From Naematelia aurantialba (taxonomy: Eukaryota; Basidiomycota; Tremellomycetes; Tremellales; Naemateliaceae), in the NCBI GenBank assembly GCA_021527695.1, contig JAKFAO010000003.1, positions 248,001 through 312,000 on the forward strand: a stretch of 64,000 nt of DNA, given 5' to 3'. Positions 21,331 to 33,700 of this stretch are shown piece by piece. The translations under genes and the position numbers were made by a program. Every line of letters starts with the position of its first letter. The stretch's first letter is position 1. The notes below the pieces were generated by a model. It searched no databases and was not told the origin of the DNA. It worked only from the letters and a program-made list of their open reading frames with translations.

Positions 21331-22339
21331 ATGAAGTACTCTGCCGCCGCCGCCGTCGTCCTCGGTGCCGCCGCTGCCGCCGCCATCGCCGTCCCGACCA
21401 AGCGTTCCATCTCGGACACGTGAGTGCTGCTCACCACGCCTGCCTGGCGATCGCTATGACCGCGGAGGCTGACGACCCTAGCGACATCCTCCAGTACGCA
21501 CTCACGCTCGAACACCTCGAAAACTATTTCTATAGTCACTTCCTGGAACAGTTTGACCAAGCGGCCTTCATGGCTGCTGGCTTCCCCGACTGGGTGAGTG
21601 GGGTGCAAGGCTACAACGTTACTCCCGGCTCATACTGACCCATCAGGTCCGCAACCGGGTCGAGAACATTGCGAGCCACGAGGCGCAGCACGTCACGCTG
21701 CTCGCTGGGGTCCTGGGCGCGGCCGCCACGCAGCCGTGCACCTACGCCTTCCCCGGCGTGACCGACCCCGTGTCGTTCATGGCGACGGCGACGCTGGTCG
21801 AGAACGTCGGCGTGTCCGCCTACCTCGGCGCCGCGTCGTCCATCACCGAGGCGGCCTACGTCACGGTGGCCGGGTCGATCCTGACCACCGAGGCGCGCCA
21901 CCAGAGCTGGCTGTACTCGTCGGTCGAGCACGGCCCGGGGTGGTCGGGGCCCGAAGACACCCCGCTCGACTTCTCAGAGGTCTACTCGATCGCGTCGGCA
22001 TTCATCACCGGCTGCCCGTCGACCAACCCGACCCTGCCGGTCCAGGCCTTCCCCGCCCTCAGCATCGCCGCCGACGGGACGATCACCACCAACGCCACCA
22101 CCCCCAGCGCCAGCATGGACGGCACCTACATCCAGCTCATTGCCGGCCTCGAGACCAACACCTTCCCCGTCTCGGGCGCCAAGGTCGCCGACCTCCCGAC
22201 CCCCCAGGGAATCGCCTACGCCGTCCTCACGACCGAGGGAAACACCACCCTCGTCAGCGACAGCAACATCCTCGCCGGACCGTTCATCATGAACAACCCC
22301 TTCCTCTCCAAGTACGACAACCCCGCCCCGAGCTTCTAA
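21331..22339 (+). CDS. Secreted ferritin-like (Rds1-type) protein
   Basis: Exons 21331-21419, 21482-21593 and 21647-22339 join in phase to 297 residues. The N-terminus MKYSAAAAVVLGAAAAAAIAVPTKR is a clear signal peptide with a KR processing site. A four-helix ferritin-like domain follows. Candidate di-metal ligands are Glu in TLEHLENYFY, Glu and His in IASHEAQHVTLL, Glu in ATLVENVGV and Glu/His in ILTTEARHQSWLY. These are the positions expected for a ferritin-like carboxylate centre and match the fungal Rds1/stress-protein group. The C-terminal third (Thr/Ser/Asn-rich, ending NPFLSKYDNPAPSF) is extracellular in style. Almost every third codon base is G or C, so codon bias is far stronger than in neighbours and suggests high expression. 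Whether it stores iron or acts in stress is unknown. Confidence 0.85.
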
Positions 22340-23009
22340 GTCAGTCCGCTCAGCTTGCCTCGCCCACCTGGAGTCCACTCGGGGGGCAGCAGTCGTAGTC
22401 GTCGATGAGGCAATGCGAGGTGAAGGGTATTGTGTGCTGGGTGAGGATGCAGGGTAATGGGGATGGGGGATGCTGCTGGACGATGGACATGGACAATGAG
22501 ACACGATGGACACTGGGATTTCGGAGCCGGTAAGGTATGTATCTTCATAGCCTCGCTTGGTCTTTCGATTTTTCGTCTACCTTTGGCAATGTATGCCCTG
22601 TACTTTACGCGGGCGTTTGCATGTCCTGAGCGATAGATTGGGCTCTGCTTCTGCTTGAGCGTCTTTCTTGCCGTTCTTCCCACCAGTGGCCAAGTCTGGG
22701 CCTTGCAAACATGGTAAACATGCTGACCATTTTGCCACTCATCCATTCCCGGCTACCTGTTGTCCGCATTGACAAGACTGCGTCACGAAAGGATCCCAGA
22801 CCTTGACATGTATTTCCGGATATTGCAAGTCGCAGAGTATTAGACAGCATGTATACATAAGAGCTGCCTCGGCGTGATCTACTACACCCCTTGCGAGGGG
22901 TTTGAACCTGACTTTGACCGCCTAAGCTAGTCGAGCGTGTTGCGGGTCAGACCCGGCTCTGAACCGAACCTGTCATGTATCGTGGTCTGGAACGAGCGGG
23001 ATGGGGAGC
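22340..23009. other. Convergent 3' region, ferritin-like and PHO89
   Basis: 670 bp between two gene ends. A hairpin-like CCCCTTGCGAGGGG lies at about 22890-22905. I tested that region as a tRNA and it does not fold as one. No gene recognised. Confidence 0.4.
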
Positions 23010-23250
23010 TCAGAAATGGGGCGCGTTCAAAAACAAGGCCATGAGGCACCCGGCCGAGGTGCCCGCGATGGGGATGGTCAGGATCCAGCCGAGAATGACC
23101 CATCCGAACGCGCGGTAGTTGAGGGCGTGTACTGCGGGTGTCAGTTGGCGTTGCGGCGTGGCCACGGCAGCGGTAGTGGAACAGAGCAAGTAGTGGAACC
23201 GGCGGAAGTAGTGGAACCGGCGGAAGTAGTGAGAGTGCGAGTGCGAGTGA

Positions 23251-23303
<53 letters not shown>

Positions 23304-23310
23304 CGAGTGC

Positions 23311-23346
<36 letters not shown>

Positions 23347-25858
23347 AACTGGTGGTGGAGACAGACCCACCTCCGCCAGAAATCAGTCCCACACCGGCAG
23401 TAGCGCCGATAATACACATGGTCGTTGAGACGGGAATCGCGTCTGACTCATCAGCCGTGGGGACTGTCGGGAGAAAAGAATGCGGAAAGTAGAAGTGGAA
23501 AGTGGAAGATCGGGTGGCGAGAAGACGACGTACACTGCGAGGCGAGGAGGACGGTGGTAGCTGCGCCGAGTTCCATGGAGAAGCCGCGCGACGGCGAGTG
23601 CATGGTCAGGCGGTTGCCGATGGCCGCCATGACGTTCTGGTCTGTCAGTTAACATTACGGACAGTGCGCATTCAGACGGAGCAAAAGTCCGTCGTGCGTC
23701 GCTGCCGGTGAGTGTCGGCGGGACGGAGATGGCGGAAAAACGGAGACGGAGACGCAAGAGGAGTGGTGACGATGACGTTAAGATGGAGACGCAAGTGGGC
23801 TATGCACGCACGTATCCATAAGTGGCGAGACCGATGACGATCATGATCCCGCCAAATGCGAGGATCCAGGTCGGTGTGGGAGTATTGCTGGGGGTTACCA
23901 CGCCGTTGGACCAGACGTAGTAGACTGCCTGGCGTCAGCCAAGCTCAAACGTAGCGTTAGAGTGTCATATAGCAACAAGAGCAGCGACAAGCGACAAAGT
24001 ACGGGAACCAGTGGCAATGTGAGAGGTCTAGGTGGCTAAGGAGCAGATGACAAGCTTGGGAAGGAGAAAGTGTCTGGAGAGGCAAGAGATCAAGGCCGTA
24101 CGCACTCGCGGCAAACGGGCCGACGGCATTCGCGACGTCGTTGGAACCATGGGCAAACGAGTTGGTGCACGCCGTCAACACCTGGAGGAACGAGTACAGG
24201 TGTTCCGTCTCGTTGGGGTACTGCCTGGCTCGTTCGTGCATCTCGTGCAGCCGCTGCTGTTCTGCTTCCTTGTCGCCGCTGCCCAATTGCAGCTTGTGCA
24301 CGTCGACTACCAGCGCAAACTCATCAGCATCGACGGACAACGTAGATCGAATGTAACAACGTAAAGGGAATGTAACAACGTAAAGGGAATGTAAGGATGG
24401 GAGGAGACGGCAACGTACTGGACGAGCCATGGAGGAGCACTTGAGGAATTTTGTACCGCGCGATGATGTATAGGTTACGTGGGTGAAGCAGGTTGCCTTG
24501 GAGTTTGTGCTCGTCCTCCTGCTCGACTTTATCGAGCGGCACTTGTGGCTGTGTCGGAGTGTGGCCGCCAGCCAGACCTTCGGGCGGGGGCATCGACTTG
24601 CTCTCAACGTCTTCCTCCAGAGTACCCCGCGCTATCACACGTGAGCACCATCCGCCCGTGACTTCTGCCTGCCTTAGCTTAACGCCTCACGTACCTGCAG
24701 GAGATGGCGACGACGCCGTACCGTTGGACTCGGACTGGGACCCCCCAGGCTGATCACGACCGTACACCCTGTAGTCTGGAACGTAGTTTGCGTGGGCTAG
24801 TGGGTCAGACGCTTCTGGAGCCGGACGCCGCCAGAGTAATGGCCCATAGAAGAAGTGGTAGAAACGGATGGTGTGGTCCTTCTTGACCACTTTGGCGTAG
24901 ACGAATGGCATCCAGAAGAGGACTGACAGGACCGCAATGACCAGTGCAGTCATAGTGATGGCGAGTGCGATGGTGGAGCCTGGCAAATTCGCGAGACCCA
25001 AGCTTGGCGCCCCCTTGTAGACTGTATCCCGTCAGCCGGGCAGAGGACCAACAATGCGGCAGGTAAGAGGGAAGGCGGTTACGCGAGTGGCAAAAGGCAA
25101 GGCTACATATTGTGGGATGGGTTGAATACAGAGGACCAGCATCGAGACCTACCGATGGACATGGTGAGGATAGCGGTGACAGTGAAAAAGTACACCGGGG
25201 AGATGATCAGCGCCTTGTTGATGGGGTCTTTACGATCGAGCACGGCAAACTTGGTGATGAGGTAGATGACGGCTGCGAAGCCAGCTGCGATAGCCGGGGC
25301 AATGAGCATGCCGGCGAAGATCGCTCCCAGGCCCTTGGCGTTGTTCCACCCCCACTGGACGGCGGAGCGGCCGTCGAGAGCCACGCCGACTCCTGCGAGG
25401 GCCGATACGATCGAGTAGGTGGTGGAGACGGGCCATGCCTTGCGGGTGGCAATCATGAGCCAGGTGGCCGACGCCACGAGCGCGCATGTGAAGCCCAACA
25501 TCTGCACACCTGCGTTGGCGTGGAAGGCCGATAGGGAGATGATGCCGTTCTTGATCGTCCCTGCGACCTTGGCGCCGACGAGGACGGCGCCGAGAAACTC
25601 ACAGATCGCCGCGAGGCACACGGCCTGTCGCATGGTGAGGGACCGCGACGACACGGACGTCGCGAACGAGCTGCACCGGTCAGCCGGACCCCGTCCCATA
25701 CCTAGTTCCTCGTTGCGCCGTGGCCCTCTGAGCTCCGAGGAGGGAAGAAGAATGTCAACGTACTTTGCAACATCGTTCGCGCCGATGTTGTACGCGTCTA
25801 GCGCAGCAAACAACAGACCGATGACGAAGATGTAGTCATATTGATGGAGGTAGGGCAT
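23010..25858 (-). CDS. PHO89: Na+/phosphate cotransporter, PiT family
   Basis: Plasma-membrane phosphate uptake coupled to Na+. Both PiT signature repeats are intact: [23 protein letters not shown] (codon split at the 25763/25672 junction) and [18 protein letters not shown] (about 24100-24160). Membrane segments include [51 protein letters not shown] with [14 protein letters not shown], and the C-terminal set [17 protein letters not shown] and [21 protein letters not shown] large hydrophilic loop (24320-24860) carries the usual cytosolic central region. Start ATG at 25858; stop at 23010-23012. At least eight introns. One near the 3' end (about 23130-23350) is packed with a hexamer repeat, and an intron at about 23940-24090 is also long. 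The head-to-head partner is a PI-PLC gene. Confidence 0.92.
23230..23345. repeat. Hexamer repeat (GAGTGA/GAGTGC)n in a PHO89 intron
   Basis: About nineteen 6-bp units of GAGAGT, GCGAGT and GAAAGT on the plus strand, so CTCTCA-type pyrimidine-rich on the transcribed sense strand. It is preceded by two copies of GTGGAACCGGCGGAAGTA (23186-23228). It lies between PHO89 coding segments and translates only into meaningless His/Ser runs. Confidence 0.93.
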
Positions 25859-26842
25859 CGTCGCTGCGCCGCTGGGGCTCTCAGACTCTCGTAGTAGACG
25901 GTCAATGTTAGACGACAGAGAGAAGAAAGCAGAGATAAGAGAGCAGGCGGGCTTAAGCAGTCATGTATAGCGACACAAGGCAGCAGATATCAGCCCGGCT
26001 TCCTCCCGCATCAGCCCTGATTGTCATCTCCAACTACTCGAACGTTTGTCAATCCGCGCACGACGAGCTGCTCGTGTAGGTGGTTCTGGACACTTGGTTG
26101 GACAGCGAGCACGAACGTGCACCGCTAGCTGGGCATCGCGCCCACTGCCAAGGCATGCCCTGCCAGCCAAGACGAAGGACCAGCTTGGCAAGCGAGCGAT
26201 ACCGACACTACACCCGGTGTGCAAGCGGTTTTGAGCCGTGGGTCGCCTGTCGTCCAAAGCTTGCGTGTGTCAAGCCCCAGCAGCCAAGAACGGGAGGTGT
26301 CCCCTCTTATCAATGTCGATGTACGAGCGACAACTGCGCCTGCAGAGATGGTTGGTGCCACACAGACTGCCAAGACCTGGAGAATCCGTCAATATCTCTC
26401 TCTGCTCAAAGCCTCTGCTTGGTATTGGCGATGGTGACTTCACTGCACCGCGGAGACGTCTTGAGCCACTACGAACGTGCATAACGCTGCAAGGGGTGTC
26501 TGACAGCCGTAGATGCGTAAGATGGGATGGACTGGCCGTAGAGAAACGAGGCGAAAGGCAACTCGCTTGGTCTTGGCATTGCACGCGACCGATTTCCGCG
26601 CTCGTTCGACCTGCACGTCGTGTGCTTGTGGTAATGATGCCGAGCAAAGCCTCACATACGATAGACGTACGGCCTCTGAGGGATCGTCGTGTATGCAAAT
26701 CGTCCGCTTGACAGTTGGATGCAGAAGACCGAAGGTTCTGTTTTGGTTGCCGGATTGAATCAAACCCAATCTTATCGGATCTGGACATCTTACACGTCCT
26801 TGTATCACGTCGTTGTATGCAGAACCAGCCTAGAACGTCTTG
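25859..26842. promoter_or_regulatory. Divergent promoter of PHO89 and the PI-PLC gene
   Basis: 984 bp between divergent starts. The 10-mer ACGAACGTGC occurs twice, at 26111-26120 and 26471-26480; each copy contains AACGTG, the reverse complement of CACGTT, a Pho4-type half-strength E-box in yeasts. Several chance frames exist (e.g. 26238-26711 and 26270-26863) but none looks like protein. A phosphate-responsive role is inference. Confidence 0.4.
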
Positions 26843-28593
26843 ATGGACGTCGTATCCCGCCACGCGACGGTCATAGACGTCCTCAATGCAGATGGCAGAC
26901 CGATCTCAGTCACGTCCTGCGCAAAGGGTCGGCGCTACGAGATACAGCGTGACGACCTACTGGACGGCAAGATCAGCATTTCCTTTGCTGCGACCGACGG
27001 GACACTGTACACTGCAGAAGCCGGTACGCGGCCAAATCTACGGACACGGCGGCGCGGCTGGGAGGTCCTGCCGACCGCGGCGAGGAGGCCACATGCTGCA
27101 AGCCGAGAGAAGGGAGGTGAGGAGTCTAGCATCGACTCGCTAGTCTGGTGTTACCGACTCTACGTGTGTGCAACCTCCGCCAGTGTGCATGTATGAAGGA
27201 CGGCGTGGCTGATACAGGCGCAGGACAGGCGTGCCGAGCGGTCTACAGTCGTTCTTGTTGCCTCGCCTGACCCGGCCGACTTCCTAGCGCATCTTCCAGA
27301 CGAGGCGTCGCTGGCCGAGCTGGCATTGCCAGGGACACACGAGTCCTGTGCCCTGTACGGTTGTACGTCCCGAGCCCGCAGCGCTCATTGCTCTTGAATT
27401 TGGCCGATACGTTACACTGTCTTGGACTGATGTGACTAGTCCCTATATCGCAGTGCCAGCAGCCCTCGACACCGATCGCGCGCCAGCTGCTCGACGGGGT
27501 ACGCTTCTTTGACATCCGCCTTCGGATAGTCGGCGACCAGCTCCTCGGTACGTGAGCACTTCGTTCCTTTCTCCGTTTCTCTTCTTCCCTTGAGCCCCTC
27601 GAAGGAGCGTTTGCATGGTGTCTATAGCACTCGAACACGGCATGACCTGACGTTAGGCAGTATACCATGGTCCTCGACCTGAACGGACGGACCTAGCCAC
27701 CCTGTTGTCTACGTTCCACGCCTTCCTCCTCTCGCATCCTAGTGAGACTGTCATCGTGTCTGTCAAAGAAGAGGGGCCGCCGTTCCACCCAGTCTTCTCG
27801 AAGATGGCTTGGGAGGGGTTCAGGCCCCACCTACCGCGATTCTGGTACACCCAAGAACGCGTGCCCACGCTCGGTGAGGTCAGGGGCCGTGCTGTGCTGC
27901 TAGCCCGCTTTGACAGGGTGGGCGCGAGAGGCGTGGGCGAATGGCCGAGCGGGCTGGGCATCCACCCGGATCGCTGGCCTGATTCCCGGCGCGAAGGGTT
28001 CGAGTGGACTTGCGCCGATAGGATCATGCGCGTGCAGGACTGGTAAGCTCCACAAGACACTTTAACCAACCTCCATCCTCCCTTCCCCCATACCTATCCC
28101 TCTCCTCGCCCGTTCATCGCCTATCACCCTCCCGACCTGCACCTGCAACCTAGCTGAGAAGAGCAGGTACAGAGTCCCAAGCTTCCTCCATATTCCCGAG
28201 AAACTCGATACGGTGTGTCCTGCATCTCCATCTACGAAGCGACGAGCAGCTGAACAGCGTCATCGTCGGCAGATCGCAAGACACCTGGAAGCAACCCTGA
28301 CGGCCCGACCAGTACCCGCAGCTTCAGACGCAGACACACCGCTCACGCTCGACTACGCCTCGGCAGCAGGAACCGCGCTGTCACTGCCCACTACCATGGC
28401 CAAGGGATTTGGCTGGCCTAATTGGGGCCTAGGCGTGGAAGGAATCAATGCGCGCTTGGTGCGCTGGCTGCTGAGGATGTACGTGGAGGGCCGCCGGGTG
28501 AGAGGTGTAGTAGCCTTGGACTTTTATAGGCAGGCTGGCGCAGCGGGAGGCGCGCTGCCACAGCTGCTTGTTGCTATGAATTTTCTCGACTGA
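26843..28593 (+). CDS. PI-PLC X-domain protein (phosphatidylinositol phospholipase C-like)
   Basis: Predicted to cleave phosphatidylinositol or a related lipid without needing the Y, C2 or EF-hand domains of eukaryotic PLCs. The architecture is of the bacterial/fungal single-domain type. Catalytic landmarks: LALPGTHESCALYG (first His) near 27320, QLLDGVRFFDIRLRIV near 27490, VYHGP (second His) near 27660, then TLLSTFHAFLLSHPSETVIVSVKEEG and ARFDRVG. The 3' part has the WPNWGLGVEGINARL region and GVVALDFYRQ, ending MNFLD. About 60-70 N-terminal residues before the domain (MDVVSRHATVIDVLNADG) are unassigned. Start ATG at 26843; the stop ends at 28593. At least five introns; the first junction (about 27008-27230) has more than one phase-compatible solution. 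No signal peptide seen. Confidence 0.78.
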
Positions 28594-28597
28594 CAGT

Positions 28598-28648
28598 CTA
28601 TGTATGTTTATGTATGTTTATGTATGTTTATGTATGTTTATGTATGTT
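28598..28648 (+). repeat. TATGTATGTT tandem repeat
   Basis: About five units of a 10-mer TATGTATGTT immediately after the PI-PLC stop codon, in its 3' untranslated region. Short and probably without function beyond the 3' end. Confidence 0.85.
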
Positions 28649-28779
28649 CATGACGTTCCTTGCTACATGTCTGAATATGCATTGTATGAATGTCCATGCC
28701 ACCACTTTGCTTCGCTGCAAGTGCAATCGCTCGGTAAACTGGAGAGCACAAGGACGTCCAAATTGACCCCTTGGACTAC

Positions 28780-29825
28780 TCATGACTTGTCTTCGTCCAG
28801 GCGGACGGGCCCTTCGCGTTCACCAAGCCACCGATAGAGCAAACCAAATGCTCCCATCCACATATCATACCACCAAGCGGTCCAGTTCACCCAACCAGCC
28901 TCTATCAAGAGCTTGCCCGCCGCCACCCTCGGCCATCCAGCGACAGAGGCAATCACGAGGTCAAATTCTCCACTTTGCCGGCCAAATCCACTGCGACACA
29001 TGATACTCATCTCGTATATCTTCTCGCTGTGCAGAGGCTGCCATCGCGGGTCGGACCGGTCAATCTCGCGACCGCGGTACGTTGCCTTGAAGTCCTCAAA
29101 CCCGAAGCAGAGGCGTACGCGGCTGCCTAACTCCAACTCCGGTGAATATGCATACGTAAATCGCGTCTCGTATACCAGCGACGCGGGCTGAGGCTCGGGG
29201 GGAACGCGGGGATGGTCTGGCGGCACCGAAGACGACAGCGACGTCTTGAGTACCAGCGTGAACTCGGTGGGACGTGGTTTCGATGACCCCGATCGCAGTG
29301 CTATTGGCAAGGACGTTACGGACGTCGCGGATGTCTGCCGAGGTGGTTCCCGTGAATGGCCGAGTAATCCCGGTCGTTGGGAAGATGACCCATCTGATGG
29401 AGGGGAGGCGAGCTCGAGGCAGAGGCCTCGATAGTCCGCTGGCGGGAGCTCAAGGGGAAGCGGCCCAAACATGTATCGCTGAGAGGCGAAGCCTGCCCCG
29501 CCAAGCGTATCGATATCTGCTGGCATCAGATCTCGCGTCACCTCGTGGCGTCTCGATCCCGACACTGTGGCAAGAGTAGCGAGGAACGGTAAGACGAACC
29601 GAGATGTCCACAGAATCGAGCACCATGGACCTTGCTGTGTGCTTTTTCGCTCTCCGACGACGGTGCATCGAAAGTGCCAAGCTCAATAGCCTCGAGGTGA
29701 GACACGCTCGATCCACCTCGCACACGGTCGTCCACGGCCTTCCACGAGCCAAAGTCCCATGGCGGAAAGATCGGTGTCCCCGATGTATCTGAGACTGTGG
29801 TATCCCCCCCGCTACCCTTCTCCAT
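28780..29825 (-). CDS. CIA30-family protein (complex I intermediate-associated 30)
   Basis: Mitochondrial factor family that binds complex I assembly intermediates; related CIA30-domain proteins act elsewhere. Motifs: IFPPWDFGSWKAVDDRVRGGSSVSHLEA (the WxxxDDxVRGGSS start of CIA30), ARFCGHL, then ADIDTLGGAGFASQRY, ADYRGLCLELASP, EFTLVLKT, IMCRSGFGRQSGEFDLVIASVAGW. The C-terminus WTAWWYDMWMGAFGLLYRWLG is hydrophobic and could attach to membrane, which is less usual for the family. Two exons, joined around 29600-29520; the exact acceptor (CACAG near 29570 or CCAG near 29524) is unsettled, with the second giving the better alignment. ATG at 29825 chosen; an in-frame ATG at 29897 would add 24 residues. 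No strong mitochondrial presequence is obvious. Confidence 0.82.
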
Positions 29826-30707
29826 AGTCGTATTCCTTGCCTTCGTCTGATGATGGATGAATGAGTGCAGAGAACAAGATCGAGCACTACCTGTCATGGT
29901 TGTACGGACATATTACGTAACATCCATGCTGAAACAGGGTGCAAAATCTTGGGACACCACTACTACTGATCTCTTCAGACACTGTATACCACATCGATCC
30001 TCGCTCTACCTCTTGCTCCTACATCATACAACGACCTCTGTCCACAGCGATATCCGTGACGGGACCGGCAAGTGTGTCGAGCCAGACAGCTCTAGCGGGT
30101 GTCCTAAGGGGACGTCACCACGATTCGTCCAGACCGCCTGAGCAAGGCACTGCGACAGTTGCCTCGCGGGTCACGCACACCTCTTGCCCTTCTTCGTCCT
30201 TCAAAGAGTGCACCACGCAAGAGTTCAGAGGAGCAAGCAGAAGAGGCAACAGCCGCAGAGGGGACCCCGGCGGTAGGCGGATCCTCGCAGCTGTCCTCGT
30301 CTCTGGACACCTCGGGGCCGTCCACACCTACACGCAAGGACCCGTTGTCTCCGGTCCCACGAAGCTCGACGCTTACCACTAACCCATCTTTGGGAATTAC
30401 CAAAAAGGCGCAGGGTCTCAGCTCGCTCTCGTTCCCATCCAAGAAGACAGAAGCCACTCCAAAACAAGCGAAGCTAGCTCGGCCAACTGAGCCTTCAACA
30501 ATTCCGCCAGCAAGAGATTCAAACCGTCCAGTTCCACCAGGACCATCCACAGTACCTGTATCGCCTTTCCGTGCTGCATTGAACTCCGCGTCGGTCAAAC
30601 CTGGGCTGCCCCCCTCGTCTCGGTCCCCGTCTGTCCTACAGCTGGCGACGGCCCCGGCCCGTACTGCTATCCACGCAGCTCATATCAACCTCTCCATCCT
30701 TCGCAGC
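29826..30707. promoter_or_regulatory. Divergent region between CIA30 and RRP6, partly an open frame
   Basis: 882 bp. The first 280 bp look like ordinary promoter sequence. From 30108 to the RRP6 ATG at 30708, a frame continuous with RRP6 stays open for 200 codons but has no ATG. Its translation is Ser/Pro/Lys-rich. It may be a spliced N-terminal extension or a leader. Confidence 0.4.
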
Positions 30708-33700
30708 ATGTCGGAACGAGATGAACGGGCCGGACCAGTGGGCTCTGAGCTGGACCCCGTCAAATCCTTTGCCAAATACCTCCCCCTCCTCACCCGCACG
30801 CTCGACGAAGTCACGACGGCAGCTGCCGGCCTGCCGGGCAAATCGGATCTCGATTTTCACCGCACGATGGATCGGTCGTTCTCCAAGTCCCTTGATAAGG
30901 AGAGTCAGCGCGTGCTCCGCATCACGGACCGGTTGTTGAAGCTGGTTACTGCGGAGAACTTGAAGACCAAAGGACCCCGTCGCGGCCTGCAGGACGAGGA
31001 CGACGTGATGGACGGGTATCGGAGAGGAGCTATCGACGTGACGGACGGGCTGCTGGAGGATGCTGTGAGTTCTGCACGGTATACATTTGGGTGGTGATCC
31101 GGCTGACCATGCAGGATCATGCACTCGACGAGCTGAATGGACTGAAGAAGACTTCGGCCATAAAAGTCGATCCCGCAGCGATCGCGTCTTCCTCGTCTAA
31201 AGTGAGCTGACTTTCATTGTATCGTCCGCTGAACTGACATGTCCAGCTGGCCCGACCTGACTCTATCCGGATAAAAGACGGTTCCTACCTCTCCAAAGAA
31301 TTATGGCACGCTTCACATCTCGCTAAACCTCAACTGACTTTCCCCGACACCGTCGACAATTCTGTCGATCGGTCGCCATGGGCCCCGTCTCTCGCGATCA
31401 AGGACTATGCCAGTGTCCCACTTGGCCATGCCGTCGAGTTGGACTACGAGCTATCCCCCGCTGAAAAGGAAGACACGAAGCTGGCCGACCGGAGGCGGGC
31501 TCGCGAGGAAGGGTTTGCGCAGAATCCCTATTACTACGAGATCCGGCACTTGACCTATCCGGCGCACATGTTCGAGTCGGCCCAACCAGTACGGCCTCAA
31601 AGCTTCGAAGAGACACCGTTCGACTTTGTCGACACGCCCGAGCAGCTCGACGCGATGGTGCAGGTTCTCAAGGGGGCCAAGGAAATCGCCGTGGATTTGG
31701 AACACCATTCCATGCGCAGTTATTACGGTTTTACCTGCCTGATGCAGATCAGTGTGCGAGGGCGGGACTGGATAGTAGACACTCTCAAGTTGAGAGGCGC
31801 TTTGCGGCAAGGCAGGCTTGGAGGCGTCCTGGCGGATCCAAGCATCGTCAAGGTGCGTCGGGAATCAGCCATCACGACATTGCAAGTAAAGCTGACGACG
31901 ACAGGTGTTTCATGGTGCAAAATCCGACATTGCATGGCTGCAGAGAGACTTTGACATTTACGTGGTCAACCTATTTGACACATACCATGCCTCTTCCGTC
32001 TTAGGTATGCGACTCGTGCCCCTCCACCTCGGCGGCACGGCCCACTTAGCTGATGCTGATTTTCCCTAGATTTCCGGCCCCGTTCTCTTGCGTTCCTTCT
32101 GTCGACGTATGTGTCGTTCGACGCGGAAAAGCGATACCAGAGGGCCGACTGGCGTCGGCGTCCCTTGCCCGCCGTGATGCTGAAATACGCGCGGGCCGAT
32201 ACCCACTTTCTGCTGTACATCTACGACGAACTGCGAAATGCTCTGCTCGAGCTGGCGCCCGACGGGTCGGCCATGCGCCAGGTCTTGCAAGCGTCGGAGG
32301 ATACGGCGCTCGCCCCGTATGTCCGGGAACAGGCGGATCAAGGCGGGATGCACAGGACGATGTCAACGTGGTTGGGTCCGTCGGCGAGTGGTATGCCTGG
32401 GCGTGTGTGGCGAGCGCTCTGGGAGTGGCGGGATCGTACTGCCAGAGAGCTGGACGAGTCTCCCTCGTGAGTCTCCTTCCGTGTTTCCTTCCTTCCTTCC
32501 TTCGTTCCTTCCTTCGTTCCTTCCTTCGTTCCTTCGTTCCTTCGTTCCTTCGTTCCTTCGTTCCTTCGTTCCTTCCTTCCTTCCTTCCTTCCTTCCTTCC
32601 TTCCTTCCTTGCTCCATTGCTCCGTTGCTTCCTTGCTTCCTCTCTTGCTCCCTTGCGCCCTCCCACTCTCCATGCCCGCTTGCTCCCTATCTTTACCCTT
32701 CACGTCTCAGTTCATCGGGACGATTTTGTATTTTCTGACCGATTGAATCTCGCAGGTGGATCCTCACCAACGATATGATGAAACGCCTGAGTCTGCCCAC
32801 AAACACCAAGACCTTGCTAGCTATACGAGCGCTTCTGAAGGACTCGCCAATAGGAATGAGACTCGCCGCAGATATCCTCAAGGTCATCCATGGCGCTCAG
32901 AAAGCATCACCACGTCTTCCGACTAAACAGACGCTCAATCAGCCGTCAGCAGATGCCCCGCCATCCACAGAGGAAACTGCGCGTATTAAGGCGAAGACCC
33001 CTGCCACCGTGTCCAAGTCTCAGGAGACTGCAGCATTATTGGCTGCATCAGCGTCTGCTCAACCGGCTCCGAAGGAGGCCGCCGCTGGCGCCCATGAGAC
33101 GCACACGGCTCTCGGAACGGAGAAACCTAATCTGTGGGAGCGTATGACAGAGCAGCCACCTGTGTCGCAGCCGGTGAAGAGTAAGATGTTTGGCGCGACG
33201 CTCAAGTCTGCTCCGTCGGCAGCGACGGAAACGGCGACACCGGGCAAGTCCAAGGCGTCTTCGAAACTGTTTGGAAAGACGGTGGCACCCAAAATGGGGG
33301 CAGTGTCCTCTGCATTCGCGAATGCTAAAGCCGGAATCGTTGCGGGTTTGGCATCGCCCCCTCCTGGGCCCGCGGACTCTGCTCAAGTGCCCGGAAAGGA
33401 ACAGAAGCGCGCCATGGCGGAAGTCGAGAGTGTGCCGTTCGTTCCCGGCTCCCAGCGAACTACCACTTCCAATTCAGCCGACCAGCAGTCAAAGTCGACC
33501 CATTCAAAACATCCGCAACCCAATCCACCCATTGCAGTCGACAAGCCGACCTCAAACCAAACGCCAGAGAACGGCGCTGGAACATCGACACAGCCCGGGG
33601 CGCTATCAGTCTCGGCGGTTCCTAACGGAAAGGAAATCGTCCAGGTCAAACGGAAGAAGAACAAGAAGCGTGCTCGCGCCGATACGACCGATGCCGCTGC

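Noticed and set aside
20280..21608. 442-codon minus-strand open frame
   Set aside because: It covers the ferritin-like promoter and first exons, has no recognisable domain and its composition (RSDG/VRGSDR repeats) follows the CCGACCATC-type DNA repeat.
22880..22935. tRNA-like sequence with GGTTCAAACC
   Set aside because: No acceptor or anticodon stem can be built; only a CCCCT/AGGGG hairpin is present.
23141..23419. His/Ser- or Thr-Leu-repeat proteins on either strand
   Set aside because: Translations of the hexamer microsatellite within a PHO89 intron; no start or conserved context.
26080..26863. Several 80-200 codon frames on both strands before the PI-PLC gene
   Set aside because: No family features, mutually overlapping, and they occupy a divergent promoter of normal size.
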